A stretch of 64,000 nucleotides of DNA from CAZSSH01 sp964609825 (lineage in GTDB: Bacteria; Verrucomicrobiota; Lentisphaeria; Victivallales; Victivallaceae): positions 62,001 to 126,000 of the forward strand of contig CAZSSH010000005.1 in the NCBI GenBank assembly GCA_964609825.1, in the 5' to 3' direction. The position numbers were made by a program, and so were the translations under genes. Below, one piece after another: positions 52,022-60,738 of this stretch. Numbering within the stretch: position 1 is the first letter of the stretch; each line of letters opens with the position of its first letter. The notes beneath the pieces were generated by a model. It worked only from the letters and a program-made list of their open reading frames with translations. It did no database searches and was not told the DNA's origin.

Positions 52022-52903
52022 ATGAAAATAATTTGGGGTTTGATGATCCTGTCCGGGTGTCTGGCGTTGTCGGCCGATGATGTCAATATGGCGATCAATG
52101 CGCCTTGGCAAACGGGCGACGAGCCGGGGATTTATGAGATTTATTACCAAAACAGCGGCTCTCCGCAGCTCACCGCGGAAATTCCCGTCCGGCCCAAAAC
52201 ATTTTATCAATTGACTTGGAGTGCCGCATCGCAGCCCGCCGATGCCCCGTTTTTAAAGGCCTCGGTCACGCTGGGCAAAGAAACACTGATTTACCCGTGG
52301 CGGGCCGCTGCCGAGTGGACCAAGAGCCGCATTTATTTTTACAATGAGGATGCCTCCACCGCCAAAATTGCCTTTTACCCGGAGGTCGCGGGCAACGTCC
52401 ACTTGCGCCTCCGCGACCTTGATTTTGAGGAAATGTTTCCCGAGATGCTCACCGATAATTTGTTGTTTGACTCCGGAATCGAGGACGGCGGGCGCATCGC
52501 CGCATTTTGGAAAAAAACGTACTTCTCCGAAAAAGCGATGGTCGGTGACGACAGTTTGGACTGGCTGACCGGCGAGTGCGGCATTGAGTCGTTTTACATG
52601 CCGGTCGTCCCCGGAAAAAGTTATGAGCTGAGTTTTTGGGCGCTGGCGCAGCGGGATATGGAGATCCTTGTCATAATGAGTTTGCGTCCTCCCAACGATA
52701 TCCATCAGGGCAAGCACTTTTTGCTGAGTCGCCGGATCATGCTCTCCAACGAGTGGCGGACGCACAAAATTGATTTTTCGATCCCGGACAATTTTCAAGA
52801 ATACCCCGATCTGGCATCGCGTCTGCTGCAAATTTTACTGATTACCGATCGCGGAGTATCCGGCGGTATCCGGTTTGACCACATTGAGTTTCACCAAAAA
52901 TAA
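52022..52903 (+). CDS. Secreted two-domain beta-sandwich protein, paralogue 1
   Basis: A 293-residue exported protein; signal peptide about residues 1-18 (MKIIWGLMILSGCLALSA). Two successive beta-rich halves follow: 'PVRPKTFYQLTWSAASQ ... AEWTKSRIYFYNED' and 'VVPGKSYELSFWALAQRDMEI ... EWRTHKIDFSIPD ... GGIRFDHIEFHQK'. These strand patterns are those of carbohydrate-binding jelly rolls. The ATG at 52022 follows GGAGG; an upstream frame lies inside the fusion gene. The next gene is a close paralogue. No catalytic motif is seen; glycan binding at the surface is inferred. Confidence 0.7.
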   Translation: MKIIWGLMILSGCLALSADDVNMAINAPWQTGDEPGIYEIYYQNSGSPQLTAEIPVRPKTFYQLTWSAASQPADAPFLKASVTLGKETLIYPWRAAAEWTKSRIYFYNEDASTAKIAFYPEVAGNVHLRLRDLDFEEMFPEMLTDNLLFDSGIEDGGRIAAFWKKTYFSEKAMVGDDSLDWLTGECGIESFYMPVVPGKSYELSFWALAQRDMEILVIMSLRPPNDIHQGKHFLLSRRIMLSNEWRTHKIDFSIPDNFQEYPDLASRLLQILLITDRGVSGGIRFDHIEFHQK

Positions 52904-52920
52904 TATCGGGAATGGATAGG

Positions 52921-53790
52921 ATGATAAAACAATTTTTGACGGGCCTGGTTTTGCTCGGTGTGTCGGCGGTGAGCGCCGACAGCATCCCTTTGTCGATTGA
53001 TTTGCCGTCAGCGGGGGAAACGGGCATTTATGAAACAAAATTATCTTTGGGCGTGTCGCAGAGTGTCGCCGAAGTCGCGGTCAAGCCCAAGACTTATTAT
53101 CAGTTGAGCTTTGAGGCCCAAGTCGCCGCGGGCGAACCCCTGCTGGCCGACTGTCTGATCAATACCGGCGGCAATCTTTTGGTTACCAAATGGCCGGCCG
53201 ACCATGACTGGACCAAGACCAGAGTTTATTTTTACAACGACTCCTCCGCAGTTGCGCAAATCACCTTTGCTGCCGCTGCGGCCGGGGAGGTCAAATTGAG
53301 AGCCGTGACGCTGGAGGCGATGACGCCCGCCATGCTGACCCATAATCTCATTTTTGCCGCCGGATTTGAGGACGGAAAATTATTCGCCGACTGGTGGAAA
53401 AAAACGTATGCCGGCGAGACCGATTTCATCAACGATCCGGTCAACGATTGGCTGGACGGCAATTGCGGCGTCGAGGTCCTGAACTTGCCTGCCGTGCCCG
53501 GCAAGGGGTACACGGTATCCTTTTGGGCCAAGAGCGACCGTGACATTAACGTGACAGCGCTCGTTAACCTTTTGCCGCCTGGTAATGTGCATCAGGGCAA
53601 ACATTTTTTTGTCCGTAAACCCTTGCATCTCACCCCGGAGTGGCGGCACCGCGAAATTGAGTTTACGCTCCCCAAAGACTTGGCCGAGTACCCGGATCTC
53701 GGGTCGCATCTGGTGCAAGTACTGCTCATCGCCAAAGATTGGCAGACCGGCAACATCCGCTTTGAGCACATTCAGTTTCGCCGCTGGTAA
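52921..53790 (+). CDS. Secreted two-domain beta-sandwich protein, paralogue 2
   Basis: A 289-residue exported protein; signal peptide about residues 1-19 (MIKQFLTGLVLLGVSAVSA). It aligns along its length with the preceding protein: 'PKTYYQLSFEAQV ... WTKTRVYFYND', 'WWKKTYAGET' against 'FWKKTYFSEK', 'HQGKHFFV' against 'HQGKHFLL', and 'IRFEHIQF' against 'IRFDHIEF'. The pair is a tandem duplication. The ATG at 52921 has GGGA nine bases upstream; one at 52912 is also possible. It is convergent with the 1315-residue gene, with only two bases between stops. Confidence 0.7.
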   Translation: MIKQFLTGLVLLGVSAVSADSIPLSIDLPSAGETGIYETKLSLGVSQSVAEVAVKPKTYYQLSFEAQVAAGEPLLADCLINTGGNLLVTKWPADHDWTKTRVYFYNDSSAVAQITFAAAAAGEVKLRAVTLEAMTPAMLTHNLIFAAGFEDGKLFADWWKKTYAGETDFINDPVNDWLDGNCGVEVLNLPAVPGKGYTVSFWAKSDRDINVTALVNLLPPGNVHQGKHFFVRKPLHLTPEWRHREIEFTLPKDLAEYPDLGSHLVQVLLIAKDWQTGNIRFEHIQFRRW

Positions 53791-53792
53791 TG

Positions 53793-56700
53793 TTACTCAA
53801 AATGCACGGTGACGCTTTGGCGCTCCTTGCCCTTGATTTTAAGCTTGATTTGGCTGTGGTCGGCTTCCCAAATTTGCGGAGCAGCCACCGGCCGCAATTC
53901 GCTTTGGAGCAAAATTTCCGGCTCGGCGCCCCCCGGGATGAAGTCAACGGCAAAGGTTTTTTGCGCCGGATCGTAGACGGCCGACAAAATATTGACATCC
54001 TTGGCGCAGCTGATGATAACTTTGCCGTACAAACAATTGATCACTCCCGAGTAATAAGACAACACTGTCATGCCCGGCCAGTCGGTGCTTAAATCCTTGA
54101 GTTTGCCGGTGTAGCCGGATAACACCGGGTTGCCCATATACGATTGGAGCGCCTGCCCGATTTTGGCGCGGTCGAGTGCCGAGCCGCGGGCAATGATGTT
54201 TAACAAAATCATATCCAGCTGATATTTGCCGCTTTGATCAAACATTGCCGGGTAGACCGTGCTGGTAAAATATGCTTCCTGACGCTCTTTGACATACGTT
54301 TGATAGAGTTTCACCAAGTCGGTCGGGATGCCCTGCGACATGTCGTACAAGTCAATGTCCTGCGGCGTCGCCCCTTTGTTGCGAAAATGCATGCCGTCCT
54401 CAGAGAAACCGGCGCAGAAACTTACGCTCTCGGGGTAGAGCAGCAAGCCGTTTTTGACCGCGTAATCCTTAAAGTAAAAGCGCGCCACCGTGGGCACCAT
54501 CCGCCGCGCCGCCCGGTAGTGGGCCTGCTGATGCAGTGCCTTGTCGCCGAGGATGTCTGCCAGCCGTGCGAGCTTGATCATCGTGCCGTATTCGCAATTA
54601 AGCATGTCAATGGTGGCTGACAGCCCCGATTCGCGGCAATGGCAGGCCATATAGCCCCAGTCGTCGCTGACGAGGCCCAGTTTGACGACCTGGCGGATGA
54701 ATTTGCCGTTGGCCAACACCAAATCGCGCTGCCCCTCGCGGTCGGCCAGCATTTGCATGGTGCCAAGCAGCATAAAGATGGTTTCGTTTTGGTCGCCGTA
54801 ATCGATCAAACTTCCGAAATTCTCCGCAAAATCGAGGTGGATCGGGTGACGGCTGTTAAAATAAATCGAGTAGCGGATTTTGCTGTACGGCTCCTCGCGC
54901 CAGCGCGTCGCGCATTTAAACTGATATTGCTCGATCGGTTGGTACAATCGCTCGTTGAGCCGCCGGTCAAACGCCGCTTTGCTCGCCTGATCGAGCTCAA
55001 AGGGCGCAGTCAACACTTGCGGGATGCCGAAAAGGGCCGCATGCATGCTGTAATTGAGACAGTTGGCGAGCTTGTTTGAGGTCGGGTAGGCGGCTGTCCA
55101 GTCGGATTGTTTCACGCCGCCCCCGGCGGAGTATTGGATGCTTTGGCGAAAGAGCTCATTGAGCCTGGTTTGATACTCAGGGTAAATATTGACGGCGGGG
55201 GTGACCGACAAATCCTCGGTGGGAAGCGGCAGACTCCAGTGGACAACATCGGCGTTGTCTTTTGCCGCATAGTTGCCGTAACTGGTCACCAACCCCATGT
55301 CGGTGACTTCGTCGGAGGCAAACAACAAGTTTTTAGTAAAGTAGGCCAGCGGTGAAACGGGAGCCATTTTTACCGGCGTCTTGCCCCAGTCATTGGGGCT
55401 GATGAGGTATTGGTAGGCGGTCTTGATCAATACGCGTTTGGCGGTCTCGTCGATCTTAAAATATTCACTTGCGCCGACCGGATAGGCAAAGGCGCGCTTG
55501 GTCCAAAAGTCGATGTCCTTGAGGGTGGCGGCGGGAAGATCTTTCCTCCAATTGCTGCAATCGACATTGACTCTCCCGGTGATCCATACCGGCGTCATGA
55601 CGCCGATGCTTTGGGGGTGATTGATGACAATCCCGTTGACCGTGGTGCCGGTGCGCTTGACTTCGATCACGGCCGGACGGCGGTTGAAAACCAGCAGCAG
55701 CGGCCGGGTGCTCCCGGTGCGGTGCAATAAGAGCCACGGCTCCGACCAGTCGGTCGGGATGGTATTATTTTGGGCGAGATCGACGGTGACGACTTTGCCG
55801 TCCTTAAAATAAGAGGCATATTCGGCCAGATGATAAAGCGCCATGTCGATGTGGTTGCCGAAAAATTCCCAGCGGATGCCCGGAAAGGCCAGACTCGTGT
55901 CAAAGCGTCGCTTGCTTCCGTCGGGCTCGGTGATGACGCCGCCTTTGCCGATCCAGTTGATCCGGTCGATGACCAGCTGCCACGGCTCCGGGGCGGTTTC
56001 CGACGCGGCCAGCAGCTCGGGACAGGCGCCGAAGCCGCCTGCGCCGCGCAAATTTTCGCTCACAATGCGGATTTGGTTGCTTTCGCCAAATTTGATCCAC
56101 TCGGGCTTGATCGGATATTTATGGGGCCGCATCCAGTAGTTGGGCATATCGGCGGTGACTTTGCCGATGCTTTGATTGTTAAAAAACACTTCCGCCGTGT
56201 CGTCAATCCCCGCCGGGGCGGAAAAATAAACGCTTTGATTGCGCCAGTCCGCCGGGATTTGGCAGCTTGCCGTGAGTTCGACTGTGCCGACATTGGGCCA
56301 CTGGTAAAACCAGTCGATGACGCGTTCATTGCCGGGGGCGGGGCCGGTCAAGTATTGGAAGCTCCACTTTTCGAACGGGATTTTGGGAGTGGCGCGTGAG
56401 CTCAGACCGTACTCCTGCGAGCCGTTGGTGACGCCAAAGGTGTTGCTCATGTTTTCGGTCAAAAGTCCGTCGCCGATCAGGAAGCCAAAGCGGCCGAAAT
56501 TTTGATCGCCCGCCCCGGCCATATAACCGTCATCGGTGAGCGGTTGCGCAAGATCTTTTTCGGCAATGCTTTTGCCGGTCAAGCGGGCGATGGCGCGCAG
56601 CAAAAAGGGGTCGTGGGCGGCTTTGCCCGGGATCAGGTCGGCGCCGACGGTGAGGGTGCTGTAAAGGATTTTTTCTTTGCCGACCACGGCCGGAGTGCCG

Positions 56701-57740
56701 TCGGCGTAGCGGAGATGAATGGTAGCGTCAGCTTGCAAAGTCAATTGATTGTAAACCCCAAAGGCGGCCGGATTGAGCCCGGTAAAAAGCGGGTCTTGCG
56801 GGTTGACCGGTTGCAGCGTTTGCCGCGCCGGGATGCCGTTACCGGCGAGTGGACGGATGAGGACGGGGAGCAAGGCGGCTACCTCCGGGTCGGGGATGGC
56901 GGCAAAGGCGATTAATGGCGTCCCGGCTTTGACTTTGGCGGCAATGATTTGTGCCTCGGCGGCCTCCGGCCTCGTCCGCGAGTAGACGATCACGTCGGCG
57001 TCGGCAACCGTGGCGGCAAGCGCGACTTGCCCGCGCACCGTCTCAATGAGCATGTCGCGAAACCCGGGGTATTGAAAACGGTCCGGCGTCTTGGGGTAAC
57101 GCCCGCGCCCCTCAAACATGGTGGCATAGTCTTCGTTGTCAAACGAAAAATAGACCTTGACCGCATCCGGATTGATCGCTTGGCTGGCGGTCGGCGGCGG
57201 CATAATTTTAACCTTGATTTCACCCGCTGCGCTGGACAAATCGCTGGCCGACACGAGGCGGATATTTTTGAGCTCGACCCCGGTTTGCGTGCCCTCGGAT
57301 GAGCCGGAGATATCAAAGGAGAATTTGAGCTGATTGATGAAATAGGGCGCGTCAGCCAGGCGGAACGTCCCGTCCAAAGGTAGCACCATTTCTTTAAAGT
57401 CGCGCTCCGTGACATTGATTTTGGGGCCGAACCCCATCACATTTTTGCCGTTGTCAAGATAGCTTAAAAGTGGCTGCATCACCAACGGCTTGTCGCCGGT
57501 GAGGCGGTACGAAAAAGCAAGCTTGTTTTGCGAGTGCACATTTTGCTTGATGTCGAGACAACATTGGACGCGCGCCGGGGCGTCGGCCCCGTTGCGCTTG
57601 AGCGTGATGGCAAAGGCTTCCCGTTCGCCGGAGGAGAGATTGTAAGTTCCTCCGTCGCCGGGCGCGATCAAAATCCAGCCTGGCATGGTTGCGGCCACCC
57701 CGAGCGACAATATTGCCAGTAAACCAAAGAGTTTTTTCAT
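53793..57740 (-). CDS. Very large secreted protein of unknown function in a glycan operon
   Basis: A 1315-residue exported protein; signal peptide about residues 1-18 (MKKLFGLLAILSLGVAAT). No family is recognised with certainty. The first 200 residues are beta-rich. Around 205-310 an alpha/beta segment ('VKVYFSFDNEDYATMFEGRG ... ADVIVYSRTRPEAAEAQIIAAKVKAGTPLIAFA') looks like a beta-galactosidase-trimerisation or amidotransferase-like fold. A beta-sandwich follows ('NQSVYFSAPAGIDDTAEVFFNNQSIGKV', as in GH2-type sugar-binding domains). The second half is helical with many Tyr/Trp/His and may be an alpha/alpha toroid. The ATG at 57740 is used; an in-frame start 12 bases upstream overlaps the sialidase stop. 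It follows the sialidase-like gene in the operon. Confidence 0.7.
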   Translation of the reverse strand: MKKLFGLLAILSLGVAATMPGWILIAPGDGGTYNLSSGEREAFAITLKRNGADAPARVQCCLDIKQNVHSQNKLAFSYRLTGDKPLVMQPLLSYLDNGKNVMGFGPKINVTERDFKEMVLPLDGTFRLADAPYFINQLKFSFDISGSSEGTQTGVELKNIRLVSASDLSSAAGEIKVKIMPPPTASQAINPDAVKVYFSFDNEDYATMFEGRGRYPKTPDRFQYPGFRDMLIETVRGQVALAATVADADVIVYSRTRPEAAEAQIIAAKVKAGTPLIAFAAIPDPEVAALLPVLIRPLAGNGIPARQTLQPVNPQDPLFTGLNPAAFGVYNQLTLQADATIHLRYADGTPAVVGKEKILYSTLTVGADLIPGKAAHDPFLLRAIARLTGKSIAEKDLAQPLTDDGYMAGAGDQNFGRFGFLIGDGLLTENMSNTFGVTNGSQEYGLSSRATPKIPFEKWSFQYLTGPAPGNERVIDWFYQWPNVGTVELTASCQIPADWRNQSVYFSAPAGIDDTAEVFFNNQSIGKVTADMPNYWMRPHKYPIKPEWIKFGESNQIRIVSENLRGAGGFGACPELLAASETAPEPWQLVIDRINWIGKGGVITEPDGSKRRFDTSLAFPGIRWEFFGNHIDMALYHLAEYASYFKDGKVVTVDLAQNNTIPTDWSEPWLLLHRTGSTRPLLLVFNRRPAVIEVKRTGTTVNGIVINHPQSIGVMTPVWITGRVNVDCSNWRKDLPAATLKDIDFWTKRAFAYPVGASEYFKIDETAKRVLIKTAYQYLISPNDWGKTPVKMAPVSPLAYFTKNLLFASDEVTDMGLVTSYGNYAAKDNADVVHWSLPLPTEDLSVTPAVNIYPEYQTRLNELFRQSIQYSAGGGVKQSDWTAAYPTSNKLANCLNYSMHAALFGIPQVLTAPFELDQASKAAFDRRLNERLYQPIEQYQFKCATRWREEPYSKIRYSIYFNSRHPIHLDFAENFGSLIDYGDQNETIFMLLGTMQMLADREGQRDLVLANGKFIRQVVKLGLVSDDWGYMACHCRESGLSATIDMLNCEYGTMIKLARLADILGDKALHQQAHYRAARRMVPTVARFYFKDYAVKNGLLLYPESVSFCAGFSEDGMHFRNKGATPQDIDLYDMSQGIPTDLVKLYQTYVKERQEAYFTSTVYPAMFDQSGKYQLDMILLNIIARGSALDRAKIGQALQSYMGNPVLSGYTGKLKDLSTDWPGMTVLSYYSGVINCLYGKVIISCAKDVNILSAVYDPAQKTFAVDFIPGGAEPEILLQSELRPVAAPQIWEADHSQIKLKIKGKERQSVTVHFE

Positions 57741-57742
57741 AA

Positions 57743-58855
57743 TCAGCAGCAAAACCTTTCTTTTTCCAAAGCTTTTTGATGATGGTAGATCGTTTCATCA
57801 TACGGTTTGGCCGGGGCCTGACTGATGACGCGATTGACAAATGATTGGCGGTTGACGAGTTTGCCCGCGATGATGTCCTCCTCACAAATCCGTGAGAGCT
57901 TGATGACTTTGTCGGTGATGCGCCCGAGATCATGGACGAGGTAGATTTCACCGTCCGCTCCCTCCGCGCCGTCGGGGTAGGAGACCGGCTCGGCGGGGTC
58001 GATGACGAGTTGGTACGGCCAACTTTTGCCGTCGTCCGCGGAGAGGCGCGCGGTCATGTTGGTCCGGAGCTCGGGGTGATCGTTGTGAACCAATAAGAGA
58101 TTGCCCGACTTGAGACGTTTCAAAAAGAGCCTTGCCGAGGGGGCGGTAATTTGCGAGGCTTGGCCGTCGGTCCATGTTTTGCCGCCATCGGCGGAAAAGG
58201 ACTCGGCGATTTTTCCCGATGTCGAGCGTGAAAGGAATTGCAAGCGTCCGTCGTTGAGCTCGACGGCCATTCCCTCGTCAAACGGGGTTGCGAGTTTTTT
58301 GCCGCCCTGCCGCCGCTGCCAGGTTTGCCCCTGATCTTTGGACTCGGAGTACATATAATAAGCATTGGTCCAGTCATAGGCAAAGAGCAGATACCGCCCG
58401 TCTTTGAGCACCGTCGGTTGACAGCGGAGGAAGCCTTCGCTGATATAGCGCGGCTTGCTCCACGTCGGCTTGTCGTCGTCAATGTTATCCGACGTGATTG
58501 CCCACACACTCAAATGACGGTGGTCTTTGTCCAAAAAATTGTCGTCACGCTGGACCCAAAAGACCCAGGCACGGCCGGTGGGGTCGAGCCACAGCTGGAT
58601 GTCAATCGCCCGGATTTTTTGCGCGGGAAGACTGTCGATGACCAGCAGCGGGGCACTCCAGCTTTGGCCGCCGTCGTCACTTTTAACTAATAAATTGTAG
58701 TTAAACTGTGAGGGCTCATTGGTGCCGCCCGTATACCAGCCGACATAGAGCCGGCCCTTGGGCGAAGTCATCACAGTCGGGCAGCCCTGCCAAAAACGGT
58801 ATTTTTCGGCAAACGATTGATCCGGGTTTAAAATTATGGGAGCGGAAACTTGCAT
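57743..58855 (-). CDS. Sialidase/BNR-repeat family protein
   Basis: A 370-residue six-bladed propeller without signal peptide. Four Asp boxes are visible: SDDGGQSW, SKDQGQTW, SADGGKTW and SADDGKSW. The sugar could be sialic acid or another; many BNR proteins in Lentisphaerae and Planctomycetes are not true sialidases, and a full arginine triad cannot be confirmed here. 'DEGMAVELNDGRLQFLSRS' is a family block near the expected catalytic Glu. It lies nine bases after the pseudopilin gene and is followed at once by the 1315-residue secreted protein. Confidence 0.85.
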   Translation of the reverse strand: MQVSAPIILNPDQSFAEKYRFWQGCPTVMTSPKGRLYVGWYTGGTNEPSQFNYNLLVKSDDGGQSWSAPLLVIDSLPAQKIRAIDIQLWLDPTGRAWVFWVQRDDNFLDKDHRHLSVWAITSDNIDDDKPTWSKPRYISEGFLRCQPTVLKDGRYLLFAYDWTNAYYMYSESKDQGQTWQRRQGGKKLATPFDEGMAVELNDGRLQFLSRSTSGKIAESFSADGGKTWTDGQASQITAPSARLFLKRLKSGNLLLVHNDHPELRTNMTARLSADDGKSWPYQLVIDPAEPVSYPDGAEGADGEIYLVHDLGRITDKVIKLSRICEEDIIAGKLVNRQSFVNRVISQAPAKPYDETIYHHQKALEKERFCC

Positions 58856-58864
58856 GACATCCTC

Positions 58865-59650
58865 TTATTTGTTATCCCACGGGCTGTAGGGGTTGCCGGA
58901 AGCGGTCAGGGCGCCGCCCAACGCGTACATGGCTTGGGTTCCCAAATACTCGGGGACGGGTGCGCGCAGCGAGTCGACGTGGCCGTCAAAATACAATATG
59001 TTAAGCGAGCCGCCGCTGCGGTGCCACGGGTAGGCAAAAGTGGCTCCCGTCCACAGGACCGGGCGGGCGAGATAGCTCGGTGTTCCTTTGCCGCTGTTGT
59101 TGGCATTGGAACCCAAATCCTTGGTCTCGGCAAAGGCGACAAACTGCGACGGTTTTTTGACTTGCGAGTTTTTAAGGCGGTTGTTGGGGTAATCATTAAA
59201 ATCGTTAAAGGCGGACGAGCCGTTGATCCCGTAGCTGGCGTATTGCCAACTCGGGTCGGTGGCGGCACGGTTGCCGATGGCTCCGGAGCGCCAATCCTCG
59301 ATATTGGTCGGGCCGGGAGTGCTTGCGGAGTTGGAGTTAAACAAGGCGGTCATCGAGCTCGGGCACTGGAGTGACTTGTAGTTGGCATATTTGTTGAAAC
59401 AAAGGACGCCCGGCCAGTAATAGGTGACGCCTCCGGCGCTGTAGCGGCGCGAAATCACCAATCCTTGCTGGTCGTCATTGTATTGCATAAAGCCGATGCC
59501 GAGTTGCTTCATATTATTGATGCAGTTGCTCTGCTTGGCGACTTCCCGCGCGTTGTTTAAGGCGGGTAAAAGCATCGAAGCCAAAATCGCGATGATGGCG
59601 ATCACGACGAGGAGCTCGATCAGCGTAAAAAAACGGTTGAGATTGTTCAT
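58865..59650 (-). CDS. Prepilin-type (pseudopilin-like) protein heading the second glycan operon
   Basis: A 261-residue protein with the same FTLIELLVVIAIIAILASML prepilin start as the one at 40454, then a different globular part with many Asn and Ser residues. The C-terminal 'WHRSGGSLNILYFDGHVDS' supplies the H...DGH element of the H-X9-DG group. It is first in an operon with the sialidase-like and 1315-residue proteins and has a near-perfect promoter with two AraC-type direct repeats upstream. It should be processed by a prepilin peptidase encoded elsewhere. Confidence 0.92.
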   Translation of the reverse strand: MNNLNRFFTLIELLVVIAIIAILASMLLPALNNAREVAKQSNCINNMKQLGIGFMQYNDDQQGLVISRRYSAGGVTYYWPGVLCFNKYANYKSLQCPSSMTALFNSNSASTPGPTNIEDWRSGAIGNRAATDPSWQYASYGINGSSAFNDFNDYPNNRLKNSQVKKPSQFVAFAETKDLGSNANNSGKGTPSYLARPVLWTGATFAYPWHRSGGSLNILYFDGHVDSLRAPVPEYLGTQAMYALGGALTASGNPYSPWDNK

Positions 59651-59711
59651 AAAACTGTTTTCCCTGAGTTGGGGCGGACGGCGCCGCCGGATTTACGTTG
59701 TTTCTGTTAAT

Positions 59712-59740
59712 ATTATACTCGGGAAACGGTCGGGAGACAA
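59712..59740 (-). promoter_or_regulatory. Promoter of the second pseudopilin operon
   Basis: On the minus strand TTGTCT (59735-59740) and a perfect TATAAT (59712-59717) are 17 bases apart. Confidence 0.78.
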
Positions 59741-59750
59741 TAGTTAAAAT

Positions 59751-59779
59751 TTAACAATATGGATAATAGTTAACAATAT
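59751..59779. promoter_or_regulatory. Twin direct repeats next to the -35 box, probable AraC sites
   Basis: TTAACAATAT occurs at 59751-59760 and again at 59770-59779, 19 bases apart, ending 10 bases upstream of the -35 box. Side-by-side direct repeats at this place are the usual class II layout for AraC-type activators. The AraC gene ending at 59794 is the likely source. Confidence 0.65.
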
Positions 59780-59793
59780 TGATGTATGAATTG

Positions 59794-60738
59794 TTAAATA
59801 TTTGTATCGATTGTGAAGTTGTCGGCCGCCGGGCGATGCTGCCGCAACTCGCGGGGGCTTTTGCCGTATTTTCGTTTAAACGCCATGGAAAATTGCTGCA
59901 ACGAGCCAAAGCCGGTGAATATCGCAATATCCGTGATTTCCGAGTCGCTGTTGGTCAACAAATGCAGGGCGCGCTCGAGCCGGGCGTGGGTCAGGTATTG
60001 GCCGATGGTTTTATGCTCGACGCTTTTAAAAAGCTCATTGAGCCGGTGCATGCCGAGGTGAAAGCGGGTTTCAAATTCGCCCTTGGGGATCGGGCGGTTG
60101 ATAAAATGCTCAATGATCTGTTTGATCTCGGCGACCAGATTGGCGGTGTGATCGACGGCGATTTCATCGGCCTCAAGATGAAATGATCCGGGATCGAAAT
60201 TGAGCTCCAAAAGTTTGCAGAGCATTTCCCGCAGCCGCGAACGGACAATGTCAAATCCGAGCTCGGTTTTTTTGACCGCATGACGTGAAATAAAATCATA
60301 ATCGGTCATAAAATCGCCGGGCAACCGGACGCGGTACTTTTGTTTTTTGATGAGATTGTTGAGGTGCCCGAGCTGTCTCACTCCGTTTTTGTTGACCGGT
60401 TCGCAGTTGAAAAACAGTGAAAAAATCGCGGTGTCCGGCTGAATCAGGTGTTCGTGGAGCTGCATCGGAAGATAGATCAAGCCCCCCGTATTGTCATCGG
60501 CGATCTCAAGTTTGCGGCCGTCGATCCGCGTCATGCTTTGGCCGTAAAATTGCACCGCGAGCTCATAATTGGGCCGTTGGTGCTCCTCAATAATTGATTT
60601 TTCGCCAAAAATATTGGTCTTGTAGCCCAATGGTTTGACGATAAAATCGGCGACGCGCCACGGTGCAAAGTGCTCAATGACTTCCACCATGGCACGGTTG
60701 GTTTGCTCGATTTTGGCAATTTGAGCGGGGACAAACAT
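59794..60738 (-). CDS. AraC-family transcriptional regulator
   Basis: A 314-residue regulator. The C-terminal HTH pair is 'EFETRFHLGMHRLNELFKSVEHKTIGQYLTHARLERALHLL' and 'EITDIAIFTGFGSLQQFSMAFKRKYGKSPRELR'. The N-terminal domain is a sensor of uncertain fold. The ATG at 60738 overlaps the stop of the GH3 gene (TAATG), so the two are translationally coupled; the longer frame upstream would lie inside GH3. Its 3' end abuts the direct repeats and promoter of the pseudopilin operon, which it probably activates. Confidence 0.9.
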   Translation of the reverse strand: MFVPAQIAKIEQTNRAMVEVIEHFAPWRVADFIVKPLGYKTNIFGEKSIIEEHQRPNYELAVQFYGQSMTRIDGRKLEIADDNTGGLIYLPMQLHEHLIQPDTAIFSLFFNCEPVNKNGVRQLGHLNNLIKKQKYRVRLPGDFMTDYDFISRHAVKKTELGFDIVRSRLREMLCKLLELNFDPGSFHLEADEIAVDHTANLVAEIKQIIEHFINRPIPKGEFETRFHLGMHRLNELFKSVEHKTIGQYLTHARLERALHLLTNSDSEITDIAIFTGFGSLQQFSMAFKRKYGKSPRELRQHRPAADNFTIDTNI

